This document shows, piece after piece, positions 27,911-35,185 of a stretch of DNA of 37,874 nucleotides. Source of the stretch: DASXRU01 sp036506395 (GTDB lineage: Bacteria > Acidobacteriota > Blastocatellia > Pyrinomonadales > Pyrinomonadaceae); contig DASXRU010000081.1 of assembly GCA_036506395.1 (NCBI GenBank), positions 1-37,874 of the forward strand, written 5' to 3'. Made by a program: the position numbers and the translations under genes. Under the pieces are notes generated by a model. The model was not told the DNA's origin, ran no database searches, and was given only the letters and a program-made list of their open reading frames with translations. Each line of letters opens with the position of its first letter. Within the stretch, counting starts at the first letter, position 1.

Positions 27911-28864
27911 ATGAAAAAACTACTTGCGGTTGTGATATCCGTGCTGTCGTTGGCCGCATGCGCAGCGCCCACTGAGACGACGAATAGATCGTCCTCGACG
28001 AACGCCAACAAGGCCGGTGAAACCATGCTGATATCGGACGCCGACGTCATCACTAAAGAAAAACAGGCGTGGGACGCCGTGCGGCGAAAAGACTTTGAGA
28101 GCTTTAAGAAGATTATGGCCGGAGATGGGATTTATGTGAGCCATCACGGAGTCCTGGATCCGGCCGGCACAATCAAAGAGACCAAAGAACTCGATCTGAC
28201 GGACTTAAGTTTTTCCGATTGGAAGGTATTACCGATCAATAAAGACGCGGTGGTAGTGATCTATACAGCACACGTCCAGGGAAGAATCGAAGGCCAGCCT
28301 TTGGTCGCAACCGCAGTGCGGGGCAGCACCGCGTGGGTGAATCGCGGAGGCCAATGGCTGGCAATCTATCACCAGGATTCGGAAGCAAAGCCCGCGCCGA
28401 CACCTGGCTCAAATAAACCGAAGGCGACTTCGGGTGCGACTCCGGCACAGGCTTCCACCGGCGCCGATCCGATCGCCGACGAGAAGCTGGTTTGGGAAGC
28501 TTTGAAGAGCAACAATTCCGAAGCCTTCGAGGCCTTTCTCGCCTCCGACTCCGTCGAAGTGGAACCCGGAGGCGTCTACGACAAAGCTGGTTCGGTGAAG
28601 AGCGTAAGCCAGACTGATTTCTCGAACGCCACCATCAGTGACTTCAAGACCCTGAAAATTGACGAGGACGTCGCCCTTGTAACCTACATGGTGAAGATAC
28701 CTGGCATCGCGCCGGAGGGAGAGCATCACACAACCATCTGGATCAATCGCGCTGGAAAGTGGCTGGCTTTGTTTCACCAGGGTACTCCGGTATTGAAAGA
28801 GGTCCAGCCGGTTCCGGCAAAGACTTCTGGTAGTCCAGCAGTGAAGGCTCCGATCAAGTATTGA
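27911..28864 (+). CDS. Lipoprotein with two DUF4440/SnoaL-like domains
   Basis: 317 residues from the ATG at 27911 with AAAGGGAG upstream. The signal sequence ends in LSLAAC (lipid-modified Cys17). Two similar ~115-residue domains follow, each starting with ADxIxxEKxxWxAxxxxxxxxF (about residues 38-60 and 188-215) and ending in a WINRxGxWLALxHQ-type strand (about 136-152 and 277-294). This is the DUF4440/NTF2-like fold seen in many outer-membrane-facing lipoproteins. A Pro/Ala/Thr-rich linker separates them. It is a tandem duplication inside one gene; function not known. Confidence 0.75.
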   Translation: MKKLLAVVISVLSLAACAAPTETTNRSSSTNANKAGETMLISDADVITKEKQAWDAVRRKDFESFKKIMAGDGIYVSHHGVLDPAGTIKETKELDLTDLSFSDWKVLPINKDAVVVIYTAHVQGRIEGQPLVATAVRGSTAWVNRGGQWLAIYHQDSEAKPAPTPGSNKPKATSGATPAQASTGADPIADEKLVWEALKSNNSEAFEAFLASDSVEVEPGGVYDKAGSVKSVSQTDFSNATISDFKTLKIDEDVALVTYMVKIPGIAPEGEHHTTIWINRAGKWLALFHQGTPVLKEVQPVPAKTSGSPAVKAPIKY

Positions 28865-29009
28865 TTCGGGCAGGCGCATGGCTGGGCCATCCATCACGCT
28901 TGGCTGCCGCTAGCCGGTGTGACCGGTGTTGCCTTTGGAGCATTGCTTTGGGGAAATTCAGCGAGAGCTACGGAGAAGTCTCAATTAGAAAACGAAGGAT
29001 CAAAAGGAC

Positions 29010-29588
29010 TTGGCGAAAAATCACTCGGAACCAAACGTTTGGAAAGGCGCGTTGGCTGGCTTGGTCGCGGGCCTGGTCGCATCGTGGGTGATGGATCGTT
29101 TTCAGGATGTTTGGCTTGGCTTATCGTCCAACAATGGTTCAACTAAAAAAGAGAACTCCAGCGAACGTGCTCTGCAACTGTCTAACTTGAAGGCCGAACA
29201 ATCACTTAATCAAACAAGCCAGGCCGATGGTGAAAACGAAGACGACGCGACCGTGAAGGCGGCCTCCGCCCTTTCGGAGAGTGTGTTTGACCATAAGTTG
29301 ACTCGGGAGGAAAAGAAGATTGCTGGACCCGCAGTGCATTATGCCGTGGGCGCGACAAGCGGAATTGTCTATGGCGTGACAGCCGAACTGCTTCCTGAAG
29401 TCACAGCGGGAGCCGGACTGCCGTATGGCGCGGCTTTTTGGCTGGTGGTGGATGAAGGTATGGTTCCTTTGTTCGGACTGTCCAAAGCCCCAAACGCTTA
29501 TCCGGTCTCCACACACATCTATGCGTTTGCTTCACATCTCGTTTTCGGCGCAGCGGCGGAGGAAGTCAGGCGATTCTTGCGTGGATAA
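29010..29588 (+). CDS. DUF1440/YagU-like inner-membrane protein
   Basis: 192 residues. The start is a TTG at 29010; no ATG exists before the first membrane segment (GALAGLVAGLVASWVMDRFQ), which the family has at its N-terminus, so a rare start is required. Later hydrophobic blocks are at AVHYAVGATSGIVYGV, LPYGAAFWLVVDEGMVPLFG and YAFASHLVFGAAAEEVRRF. YagU-type proteins are small inner-membrane proteins with a role in acid resistance in Escherichia coli, but the mechanism is not established. A hydrophilic, glutamate-rich insert sits between spans 1 and 2. Confidence 0.7.
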   Translation: MAKNHSEPNVWKGALAGLVAGLVASWVMDRFQDVWLGLSSNNGSTKKENSSERALQLSNLKAEQSLNQTSQADGENEDDATVKAASALSESVFDHKLTREEKKIAGPAVHYAVGATSGIVYGVTAELLPEVTAGAGLPYGAAFWLVVDEGMVPLFGLSKAPNAYPVSTHIYAFASHLVFGAAAEEVRRFLRG

Positions 29589-29684
29589 TGAAACCTGATT
29601 CCCAATCTCCAACGTAACTAGCTCGTTCGAACCTTTGCATGATTGTTACTCGGCTATGAGATCTTCCGCCACTTGCTGTAGCTG

Positions 29685-29710
29685 CTCTCGAAGTGGGATT
29701 CACTCGAGAG
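29685..29710 (+). promoter_or_regulatory. 26-base hairpin just before the glucoamylase-like gene
   Basis: CTCTCGA pairs with TCGAGAG, with AGTG/CACT extending the stem after one bulged base and a five-base loop. It ends 16 bases before the GTG and directly before TAAGGATAAA, the probable ribosome site. It lacks a following T-run, so it is unlikely to be an intrinsic terminator. It could be an RNA control element or operator. Confidence 0.4.
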
Positions 29711-29726
29711 TAAGGATAAACCGGAA

Positions 29727-31031
29727 GTGAAAGTGCTCCATCCCTCGCTGACTGATCAGGATCTGGCGCGGCTCCAGTCGGATACCTTCAAGTATTTCCT
29801 GCAAGAGATGAATCCTAAAAACGGATTAGTGCCTGACAGCACGCGTAAAGGCGCACCCAGTTCGATAGCGGCGATTGCCTTTGCTTTGACGGTCTATCCC
29901 ATTGGTGTTGAACGCAGCTACATTTCGCGCAAAGAAGCGGTAAAGCGAACGTTGAAGACGCTGCGATTCTTCCATAATGGCCCGGAGGGAAAAGGCACGG
30001 ATTCAATCGGGCACAGAGGTTTCTATTATCACTTTCTCGACATGACAACCGGTCATCGAACGTGGAACTCGGAAGTCTCTACGATTGATACGGCATATCT
30101 GATCGCGGGAGCGCTTGCCGCCGCCCAGTATTTTGAGCGCGACACTAAAGACGAACGAGAAATTCGCGAACTGGCTGAAATTCTCTACCGGCGCGCCGAT
30201 TGGCACTGGGCGCGGAATGGCGCATTGACTGTGGCTCATGGTTGGAAACCTAAGACCGGATTCATCAAGTATCGTTGGACCGGCTACAACGAAGCACTAA
30301 TCCTGTACATTCTCGCGCTTGCTTCGCCTACTTTCCCACTGCCCGGGGAAAGTTACCGGGCGTGGACGAGAACTTACAAATGGAAGAAGCTATACGGTTA
30401 CGAATTCCTGTATGCCGGGCCGCTTTTCATTCATCAGATTTCGCATATGTGGATCGACTTTCGCGGGATCCAAGATGAATACATGCGCGGCAAGTCGATC
30501 GACTATTTCGAAAACAGCAGGCGAGCAACTTATGTACAGCAGCAGTACGCCATTCGCAATCCAAGAGGATTCAAAGGGTACGGCGAGTACATTTGGGGAA
30601 TCACAGCGAGCGATGGTCCAGGGCCGGCCACTCGTCGAATCAATAGCCGCACTGTCCGCTTTTACGATTATGTTGCGCGCGGAATTCCAAACGGGCCGGA
30701 AGATGGAACACTCGCGCCGTGGGCAGTGACGGCATCTTTGCCGTTCGCTCCAGAAATCGTGCTTCCGTCATTGAATTATTTCAATCAGAAGTTTCCTGAG
30801 ATGACAAGCAAGTATGGTGTCAAATGCAGTTACAATCCCACCTTCACCGGAGCAAAGAAGAATAAGAAAGGCTGGGTATCGCTTGGCTACTACGGACTGG
30901 ATCAGGGACCAATCGTCGCCATGATTGAGAACTATCGCTCGGAATTTCTGTGGCGGTTGATGAGAAAGAGTCCGTATATAGTTGAAGGATTGCGGCGTGC
31001 GGGATTTAGAGGAGGTTGGCTCAGTTCGTAG
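29727..31031 (+). CDS. Glucoamylase-like / GH144-like protein
   Basis: 434 residues from a GTG with AAGGA about 12 bases upstream. The sequence matches the glucoamylase-like (PF10091) family: LQSDTFKYFLQEMNPKNGLVPDSTRKG at the start, GFYYHFLDM, ISTIDTAYL-like EVSTIDTAYLIAG, WTGYNEALILYILALASP, and later LGYYGLDQGPIVAMIENYRSEFLWRL. The family is an (alpha/alpha)6 barrel that includes endo-beta-1,2-glucanases (GH144). No signal peptide is seen, so the enzyme looks cytoplasmic or depends on an unseen export route. Substrate is inferred only. Confidence 0.85.
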   Translation: MKVLHPSLTDQDLARLQSDTFKYFLQEMNPKNGLVPDSTRKGAPSSIAAIAFALTVYPIGVERSYISRKEAVKRTLKTLRFFHNGPEGKGTDSIGHRGFYYHFLDMTTGHRTWNSEVSTIDTAYLIAGALAAAQYFERDTKDEREIRELAEILYRRADWHWARNGALTVAHGWKPKTGFIKYRWTGYNEALILYILALASPTFPLPGESYRAWTRTYKWKKLYGYEFLYAGPLFIHQISHMWIDFRGIQDEYMRGKSIDYFENSRRATYVQQQYAIRNPRGFKGYGEYIWGITASDGPGPATRRINSRTVRFYDYVARGIPNGPEDGTLAPWAVTASLPFAPEIVLPSLNYFNQKFPEMTSKYGVKCSYNPTFTGAKKNKKGWVSLGYYGLDQGPIVAMIENYRSEFLWRLMRKSPYIVEGLRRAGFRGGWLSS

Positions 31032-31099
31032 CGCAAACCGCTTGCCCTTGCGAGCGAAGCTTTATGTCCGTTAATCCTCGTGGCTGAGTAGGACACAAG

Positions 31100-31313
31100 A
31101 ATGCCGACGCCGATCAGTTCAAGGCAATTCTGGCCGCCGAGACATCAAAGCGCGCCACCGATCCGCGTTGCTGATGCGCGAGAAGTCCGCTGCCGCAATC
31201 CCGGTGCGCTCCTGCGCGCCGCGAACACTTAGCCCCTCCCCGTCGATCGCCTGATATCGGTCATCAAGCGGATCGGGTCACGAGTGGAAGTGAAGATCAA
31301 AAGTGCGGCGTGA
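31100..31313 (+). pseudogene. Decayed HTH antitoxin-like reading frame
   Basis: Two fragments lie on the + strand. ADADQFKAILAAETSKRA (near 31110) resembles the N-terminus, and VDRLISVIKRIGSRVEVKIKSAA* (31242-31313) resembles the C-terminus of short XRE/HigA-like antitoxins. The sequence between has shifted frame and stops. No toxin partner is visible. The call rests on remembered motif shape and could be wrong. Confidence 0.4.
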
Positions 31314-31424
31314 TGAAACACTTGAGCACGAAATGCCCGCGTGACGTCTACCTTCGAGAGGCGAAGATGCCTTCGACGTGGATCTGGGCTAAATAGAAGG
31401 ATGAGGATAAGGAAAATTCAGTAA

Positions 31425-31540
31425 GGCAGTCCCCAAAAAGTCCCCAACGCCTTTTTAGTGAAGCCGTAAGTCTTGTAGATAAGCAATGTGCGAGGGTTGG
31501 CCCAACCACTGAGCCAAGCGGGCGTCGATTAACTGTAAGT
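31425..31540 (-). pseudogene. Frameshifted remnant of a tyrosine-recombinase-like C-terminus
   Basis: On the minus strand one frame reads LIDARLAQWLGQPSHI and another, overlapping, reads SGWANPRTLLIYKTYGFTKK. Joined at a frameshift they resemble the WLGH...TL.IY..YG end of tyrosine integrases with the catalytic Tyr region. A third frame continues as VGDFLGTALLNF. No full integrase is present. Alternative explanation: fortuitous open frames in non-coding DNA. Confidence 0.35.
31428..31447 (+). repeat. Pair of AGTCCCCAA direct repeats, 11-bp spacing
   Basis: AGTCCCCAA begins at 31428 and again at 31439. The same pair with the same 11-base spacing recurs 205 bases downstream at 31633 and 31644. 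On the minus strand both pairs read GDFLGT in one frame, so they may be two copies of the same decayed coding end or of an integrase-binding site. Confidence 0.6.
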
Positions 31541-31594
31541 CTACCTTATATCGTTACCTACTGAAAAGACAACGGTTTGACAGACTCAGAATTC

Positions 31595-31652
31595 GTTCCC
31601 TTTGTTCCCTGTATTCCCGTCGTTCCCGAAAAAGTCCCCAAGAAGTCCCCAA
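31595..31652 (+). repeat. Short ordered direct repeats: four 9-bp units then two 11-bp units
   Basis: RTTCCC recurs at 31595, 31604, 31613 and 31622, exactly every 9 bases, followed directly by AGTCCCCAA at 31633 and 31644. A 9-base period is also three codons, and the minus strand frame reads GDFLGTFSGTTGIQGTKGTN, so this could be a Gly/Thr-repeat coding tail rather than iterons. Confidence 0.55.
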
Positions 31653-31813
31653 TGCTGTTCATGCGTTGATTAGCAAGTAGACTGCCTTGTTACATTTGGG
31701 TCGAGGTAGATCTAAAAGGATTTCATTTGAGCGCCGTCCGCTGAAGGTACATAAGTGGGTGATCCCGCGCCGATACCTGAAGCCGTCCGGTTTCGTGCGT
31801 ACCCCTAAAAGGA

Positions 31814-31859
31814 GCCACACAATGACGGAATCCCTTCAGCGCTTATAATTCCGGCTCAA
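31814..31859 (-). repeat. 46-nt exact duplicate of 35140-35185, spanning a stop codon
   Basis: Contains the last codons (NYKR, stop) of the 31836-33083 gene and 22 bases of its 3' flank. The same 46 bases end the 35162-36415 gene. Similarity continues with scattered changes further into both coding regions. The shared non-coding flank shows that whole gene ends were copied. Confidence 0.9.
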
Positions 31860-33083
31860 GTGCAACTTCACTGCGGCATCAAATCCCCGCTGTCCGGCGG
31901 CACTAAGTGAGTCTCGAATCTTCAAAGAGCCTGGCCCAGTGGCAGTGTTGCCTTTTGCACCTAACGCGGGATTACCGAAGATGCCGGTGGCGATGTCGAA
32001 TCCGAGCCGATAGAACACATCCGTCTCCAGGTTGCGGGCCTCTGCAACGACTGGATCCTGCTCAGCGATAGCCGCGCCCTTGCCTGCAAGTTCACCATTT
32101 TTGTTTCGCTCGAGTGAGAATGAGACGGCCGCGTCAAATCCGACCCGCTCCTCCGGAGTCAGTGAGTCACGGATTTTCTGTTTACCGGGGCCGGCTGCGG
32201 TCTGACCTTCGGCCGCTGCCATTCCGATATCGAATCCTCTCTGGGCAGGACCGTCGGCTTGTTGATTGCGAAGCTCCACAGCCAACGAGTCCTGATTTGC
32301 AATTGCCTCTCCTTTGGCTGCAAGGGAGTTGACATCGATGGGCCTTCCCAACAGGTAGGGACTATCATTATTGATGCGTGTTGAATCATCGGCGAGGAGA
32401 ATGACGTTCTCGTTGGTAGTAGTCGGTTTCCAGTACTTGTTGCTGGCCGCCTCGAAGTAGCCAGAGTTCTGGCTCGTATTCTGGATAACGAAACTCCAGT
32501 AGTGGCTGTCGAGTTTCATGTACTCAGGAATTGACTGAGCATCGGGATACCTTTCAGCGGCCGTCGGCGAAGTGTCCAACGGAGTGCCGTGCAGTTGTTG
32601 CCTGAGTTGGGCATTAGCGGAAGTATTAAATCTGATTCGATACGGTCCATTGTTGCCTATGATGCGGTCTACCCATGAACATTCACCTGGCTGCAATCCC
32701 TCTCCTTTTGGGCCTGCCGGCCTGACGCTCGGCGTGTAGGCCATCTCGTAGGTCACGATTTCCCCGCTCGAGCTGTCCCTGGTGACATCAAAGAAAACAT
32801 ACTGACTACCGCCGAGACGGCTATACCCGCGACAACGAATCTCATTAGCGGTCGCCTGGGTGCCGGCCTTTGAGAAGTCGCCGTACGCTTGGTCGAGTGC
32901 CGTGCTCCCCTTACCAAAGTTATCAATCGACGTGACCTCGCGTGAGGTTCTCGGTTGCGTTTCGGGAGAAGAGAGTTTGACCGGGTCTCGCGGTCGTTCC
33001 TGTGGATTGCCTACCGTTGCTGACGCGGAGAGAAGGAGCGACAGAACGAAAACGCCTGTTAGTTTCGATATCATTCTTTCCAT
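31836..33083 (-). CDS. Exported protein with N-terminal unknown domain and two copies of the GFDI repeat domain
   Basis: 415 residues. Residues 1-26 are a signal peptide. Residues about 60-240 form a domain of unknown function with NEIRCRGYSRLGG, GECSWVDRIIGNNGPYRIRF and HYWSFVIQNTSQNSGYFEA. Residues about 252-327 and 328-415 are two divergent copies of the shared repeat: GxAIAxQD...GFDI...GPG..KIRDSL.....GFDAAV...L.RN. It ends in RNYKR like the 35162-36415 protein, and its 3' flank is also shared with that gene. It is the last gene of the six-gene block, 29 bases after the membrane protein gene. The function is unknown. Confidence 0.75.
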   Translation of the reverse strand: MERMISKLTGVFVLSLLLSASATVGNPQERPRDPVKLSSPETQPRTSREVTSIDNFGKGSTALDQAYGDFSKAGTQATANEIRCRGYSRLGGSQYVFFDVTRDSSSGEIVTYEMAYTPSVRPAGPKGEGLQPGECSWVDRIIGNNGPYRIRFNTSANAQLRQQLHGTPLDTSPTAAERYPDAQSIPEYMKLDSHYWSFVIQNTSQNSGYFEAASNKYWKPTTTNENVILLADDSTRINNDSPYLLGRPIDVNSLAAKGEAIANQDSLAVELRNQQADGPAQRGFDIGMAAAEGQTAAGPGKQKIRDSLTPEERVGFDAAVSFSLERNKNGELAGKGAAIAEQDPVVAEARNLETDVFYRLGFDIATGIFGNPALGAKGNTATGPGSLKIRDSLSAAGQRGFDAAVKLHLSRNYKR

Positions 33084-33112
33084 GCCTTTCTACCTCGATG
33101 GCATCGATTTCT

Positions 33113-33751
33113 TCACTTGGATCCCCTGATGTAGTTCGGAATTGGGAAAGGGGATTTCCCACTCCTCGGATACACCTGCGCGAAGCCCGTGTTGGCATCA
33201 ATTGCTCCGACGTCGACCAAAACCCCGCCCGCGGAATTTTTTAGTTGTAAGGCTCCATTATTGGAGCTGTCAGCCCCCAGGAAAGCCACGGACTGGCTCG
33301 TTGAGCCGAAAAATTTAAAGCCATCGGCGCTGACATCGGCGAATAGTTTACGGCCCGGTCCCAGGAGTTGCAGAAGTCCGTTGTTCTGTTTGTCAAAGCC
33401 CAAAAACGCCGCGTCACTGCCTGAGTTGTAAACCGTCACGCCCTTGTATCCCGGCCGGTCAGAAATTTCCACGATGGTTTGACCAGACTTGTCTTGGACA
33501 AGCACGGGGGCTTGCAGACGCGTAACTATTGCTGATGGTTGTGCGACATTTTGTGCCGCGCTCTGGGGCGACAGTGCAACGCCGGCGAGCAACACAATCA
33601 CGACCAAGCTGCTGAGATACAATAACGTGGTCGAGCGTGCAGTTCGGCGCTGTCGTTGTTGTAACGCGCGTAACTCGGATCGTGTGCGCCCCAATTCGAG
33701 CGTGATAATCCCAAGTTGCTGTTCCAGTTCGGTCACTGTGTCCGCTTTCAT
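33113..33751 (-). CDS. One-pass membrane protein with coiled-coil N-terminus and internal beta repeats
   Basis: 212 residues; AAAGGATTGAAAC precedes the ATG. Residues 1-38 are a heptad-like cytoplasmic helix (LEQQLGIITLELGRTRSELRAL). Residues about 43-63 are the membrane span (LLYLSSLVVIVLLAGVAL). The exported part repeats a motif: AFLGFDKQNNGLLQL...GRKLFADV and AFLGADSSNNGALQL...GGVLVDV. A shorter, related stretch (PVLVQDKSGQTIVEI) precedes them. The design (short coiled coil, span, small beta repeats) suggests a sensor or scaffold at the envelope. I do not recognise a named family. Confidence 0.7.
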   Translation of the reverse strand: MKADTVTELEQQLGIITLELGRTRSELRALQQRQRRTARSTTLLYLSSLVVIVLLAGVALSPQSAAQNVAQPSAIVTRLQAPVLVQDKSGQTIVEISDRPGYKGVTVYNSGSDAAFLGFDKQNNGLLQLLGPGRKLFADVSADGFKFFGSTSQSVAFLGADSSNNGALQLKNSAGGVLVDVGAIDANTGFAQVYPRSGKSPFPIPNYIRGSK

Positions 33752-33798
33752 GTTTCAATCCTTTCTGCTTTGGGCCGAAAGATAGCTTTTGTCCCTTG

Positions 33799-34314
33799 TT
33801 ACTTCATTCCCAACCTCTCGAGGGAGGTACGCAAAAACTTGACAGCGGTATCACGGCTGGCTGAGCCTCCGCTGACCGAAACAAAAACGACTGCCTTGTC
33901 GGTGACCGTGCCGGCTTCCCAACCGCCCAGCGAAGAAGCAACGAACGCCTCCTTGCCGATTCCACGAAGCGCTTCGTATCCCTTCGCGCCCGTGTGCTTT
34001 TCCCAGTAATGCGTGTCATTGATCAATTGGATTTGAGCGTACACCGGGTCGTCGCCGCTGCTGCTGCCATCCCACTGGCACGCGGAATCTAATGGTCCCG
34101 CCACATGCCCCTCCCCGACCGGAGCGCCGAGCAACTCTTTAATCTCCACTGAGGTGAAGAGCGAGCAAAGGCGGCTGGGCGAGGTTGCGGTTGTGCCGGT
34201 GCGCGCAGCCGACGAATTGCCGGATGACTTTACCGATCCGGCGCGCTCGTTGCCGCCAGAGCAGCTTGTAACCGTCAGCGCCAGCAGAAGAAAACCGAGC
34301 TCAAATTTCCTCAT
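33799..34314 (-). CDS. DUF3558-like lipoprotein, coupled to the upstream repeat-domain gene
   Basis: 171 residues from the ATG at 34314, which overlaps the preceding gene by ATGA and has GAGAGGATGAC upstream. The signal sequence ends in LTVTSC (lipid-modified Cys18). A Ser/Thr/Gly-rich linker is followed by LCSLFTSVEIKELLGAPVG and ACQWDGSSSG, the Cys-paired pattern of DUF3558-like lipoproteins. The final region (KAVVFVSVSGGSASRDTAVKFLRTSLERL) closes the fold. Coupling to the GFDI gene implies stoichiometric production. Confidence 0.65.
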   Translation of the reverse strand: MRKFELGFLLLALTVTSCSGGNERAGSVKSSGNSSAARTGTTATSPSRLCSLFTSVEIKELLGAPVGEGHVAGPLDSACQWDGSSSGDDPVYAQIQLINDTHYWEKHTGAKGYEALRGIGKEAFVASSLGGWEAGTVTDKAVVFVSVSGGSASRDTAVKFLRTSLERLGMK

Positions 34315-35066
34315 GTCATCCTCTCTCTTAGCAAGCGCGTGTACACATCGGACCTCCAGCAATTGCAATGAAAAAGGAGTTTGGAGCTTGAGCTTGCTCC
34401 TTCACCAGGCCTTCTCGGTCGAGGCGGGGGAGTAGATAAAGGCGGAGCCTGGCCCAAATGGAACTTCACTGAGGCATTAAATCCCCTCTGCCCGGCGTCG
34501 CTGAGAGAATCTCGAATCTTCAACGAGCCGGGCCCAGTCGCCGTATTCCCTTGCGCGCCCAGAGCCGGGTTACCGAAAATCCCAGTCGCAATATCGAACC
34601 CCAGCCGATAGAAGACGTAGAAGTCCCCCGGTGGATTTCTGGAGAGGTCCGGTTTGGCGTTGCGGGCCTCCGCAACGGCTGGATCCGCCTGAGCGATCTT
34701 CGCTCCCGTGGAAGCCAATTTAGCGTTTCTGTTGCGCTCCAGGGAGAAATCAACAGCGATGCTAAATCCGTCCTGTTCCTCTGGAGGCAGTAAGTCGTGG
34801 AGGCGCTTCTTACCGGGACCGGGCAAGGTCTGTCCTTCCGCGGCGGCCATGCCGATATCGAACCCATGTCGCGCGGGACCTTCGGGTTGCAGGTTGCGGA
34901 GCTCTACCGCCAACGGATCCTGATTCGCGATCTCTTCTCCCCTGGTAGCAAGAGCGTTCCAGTCGATCACCTTCGGGCTTTCCTGTGATTTAGCCGTAGC
35001 CGCTGCCGCAGCGAGGAGCATCAACGCAACAAAAACGCCTGTTAACTTTGATGTCATTCTTTTCAT
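34311..35066 (-). CDS. Exported protein made of two GFDI repeat domains
   Basis: 251 residues from the ATG at 35066, which has AAGGAGAG upstream; the longer frame to 35144 is not needed. Residues 1-27 are a signal peptide almost identical in style to that of the 31836-33083 protein (KRMTSKLTGVFVALML). Residues about 37-113 and 114-207 are the two repeat copies (RGEEIANQD...HGFDIGMAAAEGQ; GAKIAQAD...LGFDIATGIFG). An 11-residue insertion (SRNPPGDF) sits in the second copy. The C-terminal ~40 residues (proline-rich, then HCNCW) are unlike the other family members and run into the start of the next gene. It is the minimal version of the family. Function unknown. Confidence 0.7.
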   Translation of the reverse strand: MKRMTSKLTGVFVALMLLAAAAATAKSQESPKVIDWNALATRGEEIANQDPLAVELRNLQPEGPARHGFDIGMAAAEGQTLPGPGKKRLHDLLPPEEQDGFSIAVDFSLERNRNAKLASTGAKIAQADPAVAEARNAKPDLSRNPPGDFYVFYRLGFDIATGIFGNPALGAQGNTATGPGSLKIRDSLSDAGQRGFNASVKFHLGQAPPLSTPPPRPRRPGEGASSSSKLLFHCNCWRSDVYTRLLRERMT

Positions 35067-35139
35067 GTTTTTCTCTCCTTCAACTTCGTTATGACGACGG
35101 GTTAGTCGCCGGGTCACATGGTGCGTACTTTTGAAAGAG

Positions 35140-35185
35140 GCCACACAATGACGGAATCCCTTCAGCGCTTATAATTCCGGCTCAA
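35140..35185 (-). repeat. 46-nt exact duplicate of 31814-31859, spanning a stop codon
   Basis: Partner of the block at 31814-31859, 3326 bases away in direct orientation. It covers the end of the 35162-36415 gene and 22 bases after its stop. Confidence 0.9.

Larger units (their letters stand above)
31032..31835. other. 804-base region without an intact gene
   Basis: This is the longest gene-free stretch. It holds the decayed HTH and recombinase-like fragments, the ordered short repeats, and a GGTTGG-C-CCAACC inverted repeat at 31495-31507. It separates the (+) metabolic genes from the (-) secreted-protein block, so it probably marks an insertion or rearrangement boundary. Confidence 0.6.

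Noticed and set aside
28919..29146. Small + strand frame (75 codons) with a hydrophobic start overlapping the DUF1440 gene
   Set aside because: It lacks an ATG and a ribosome site, and it overlaps the DUF1440-like frame, whose first membrane segment is convincing. It might be a decayed gene end, but I cannot support it.
31313..31396. 27-codon frame MKHLSTKCPRDVYLREAKM...
   Set aside because: Directly follows the decayed HTH fragment, has no ribosome site and matches nothing I recognise; too short to call.
31595..31652. CRISPR array
   Set aside because: Units are 9-11 bases with no spacers of CRISPR length and no cas gene in the window.
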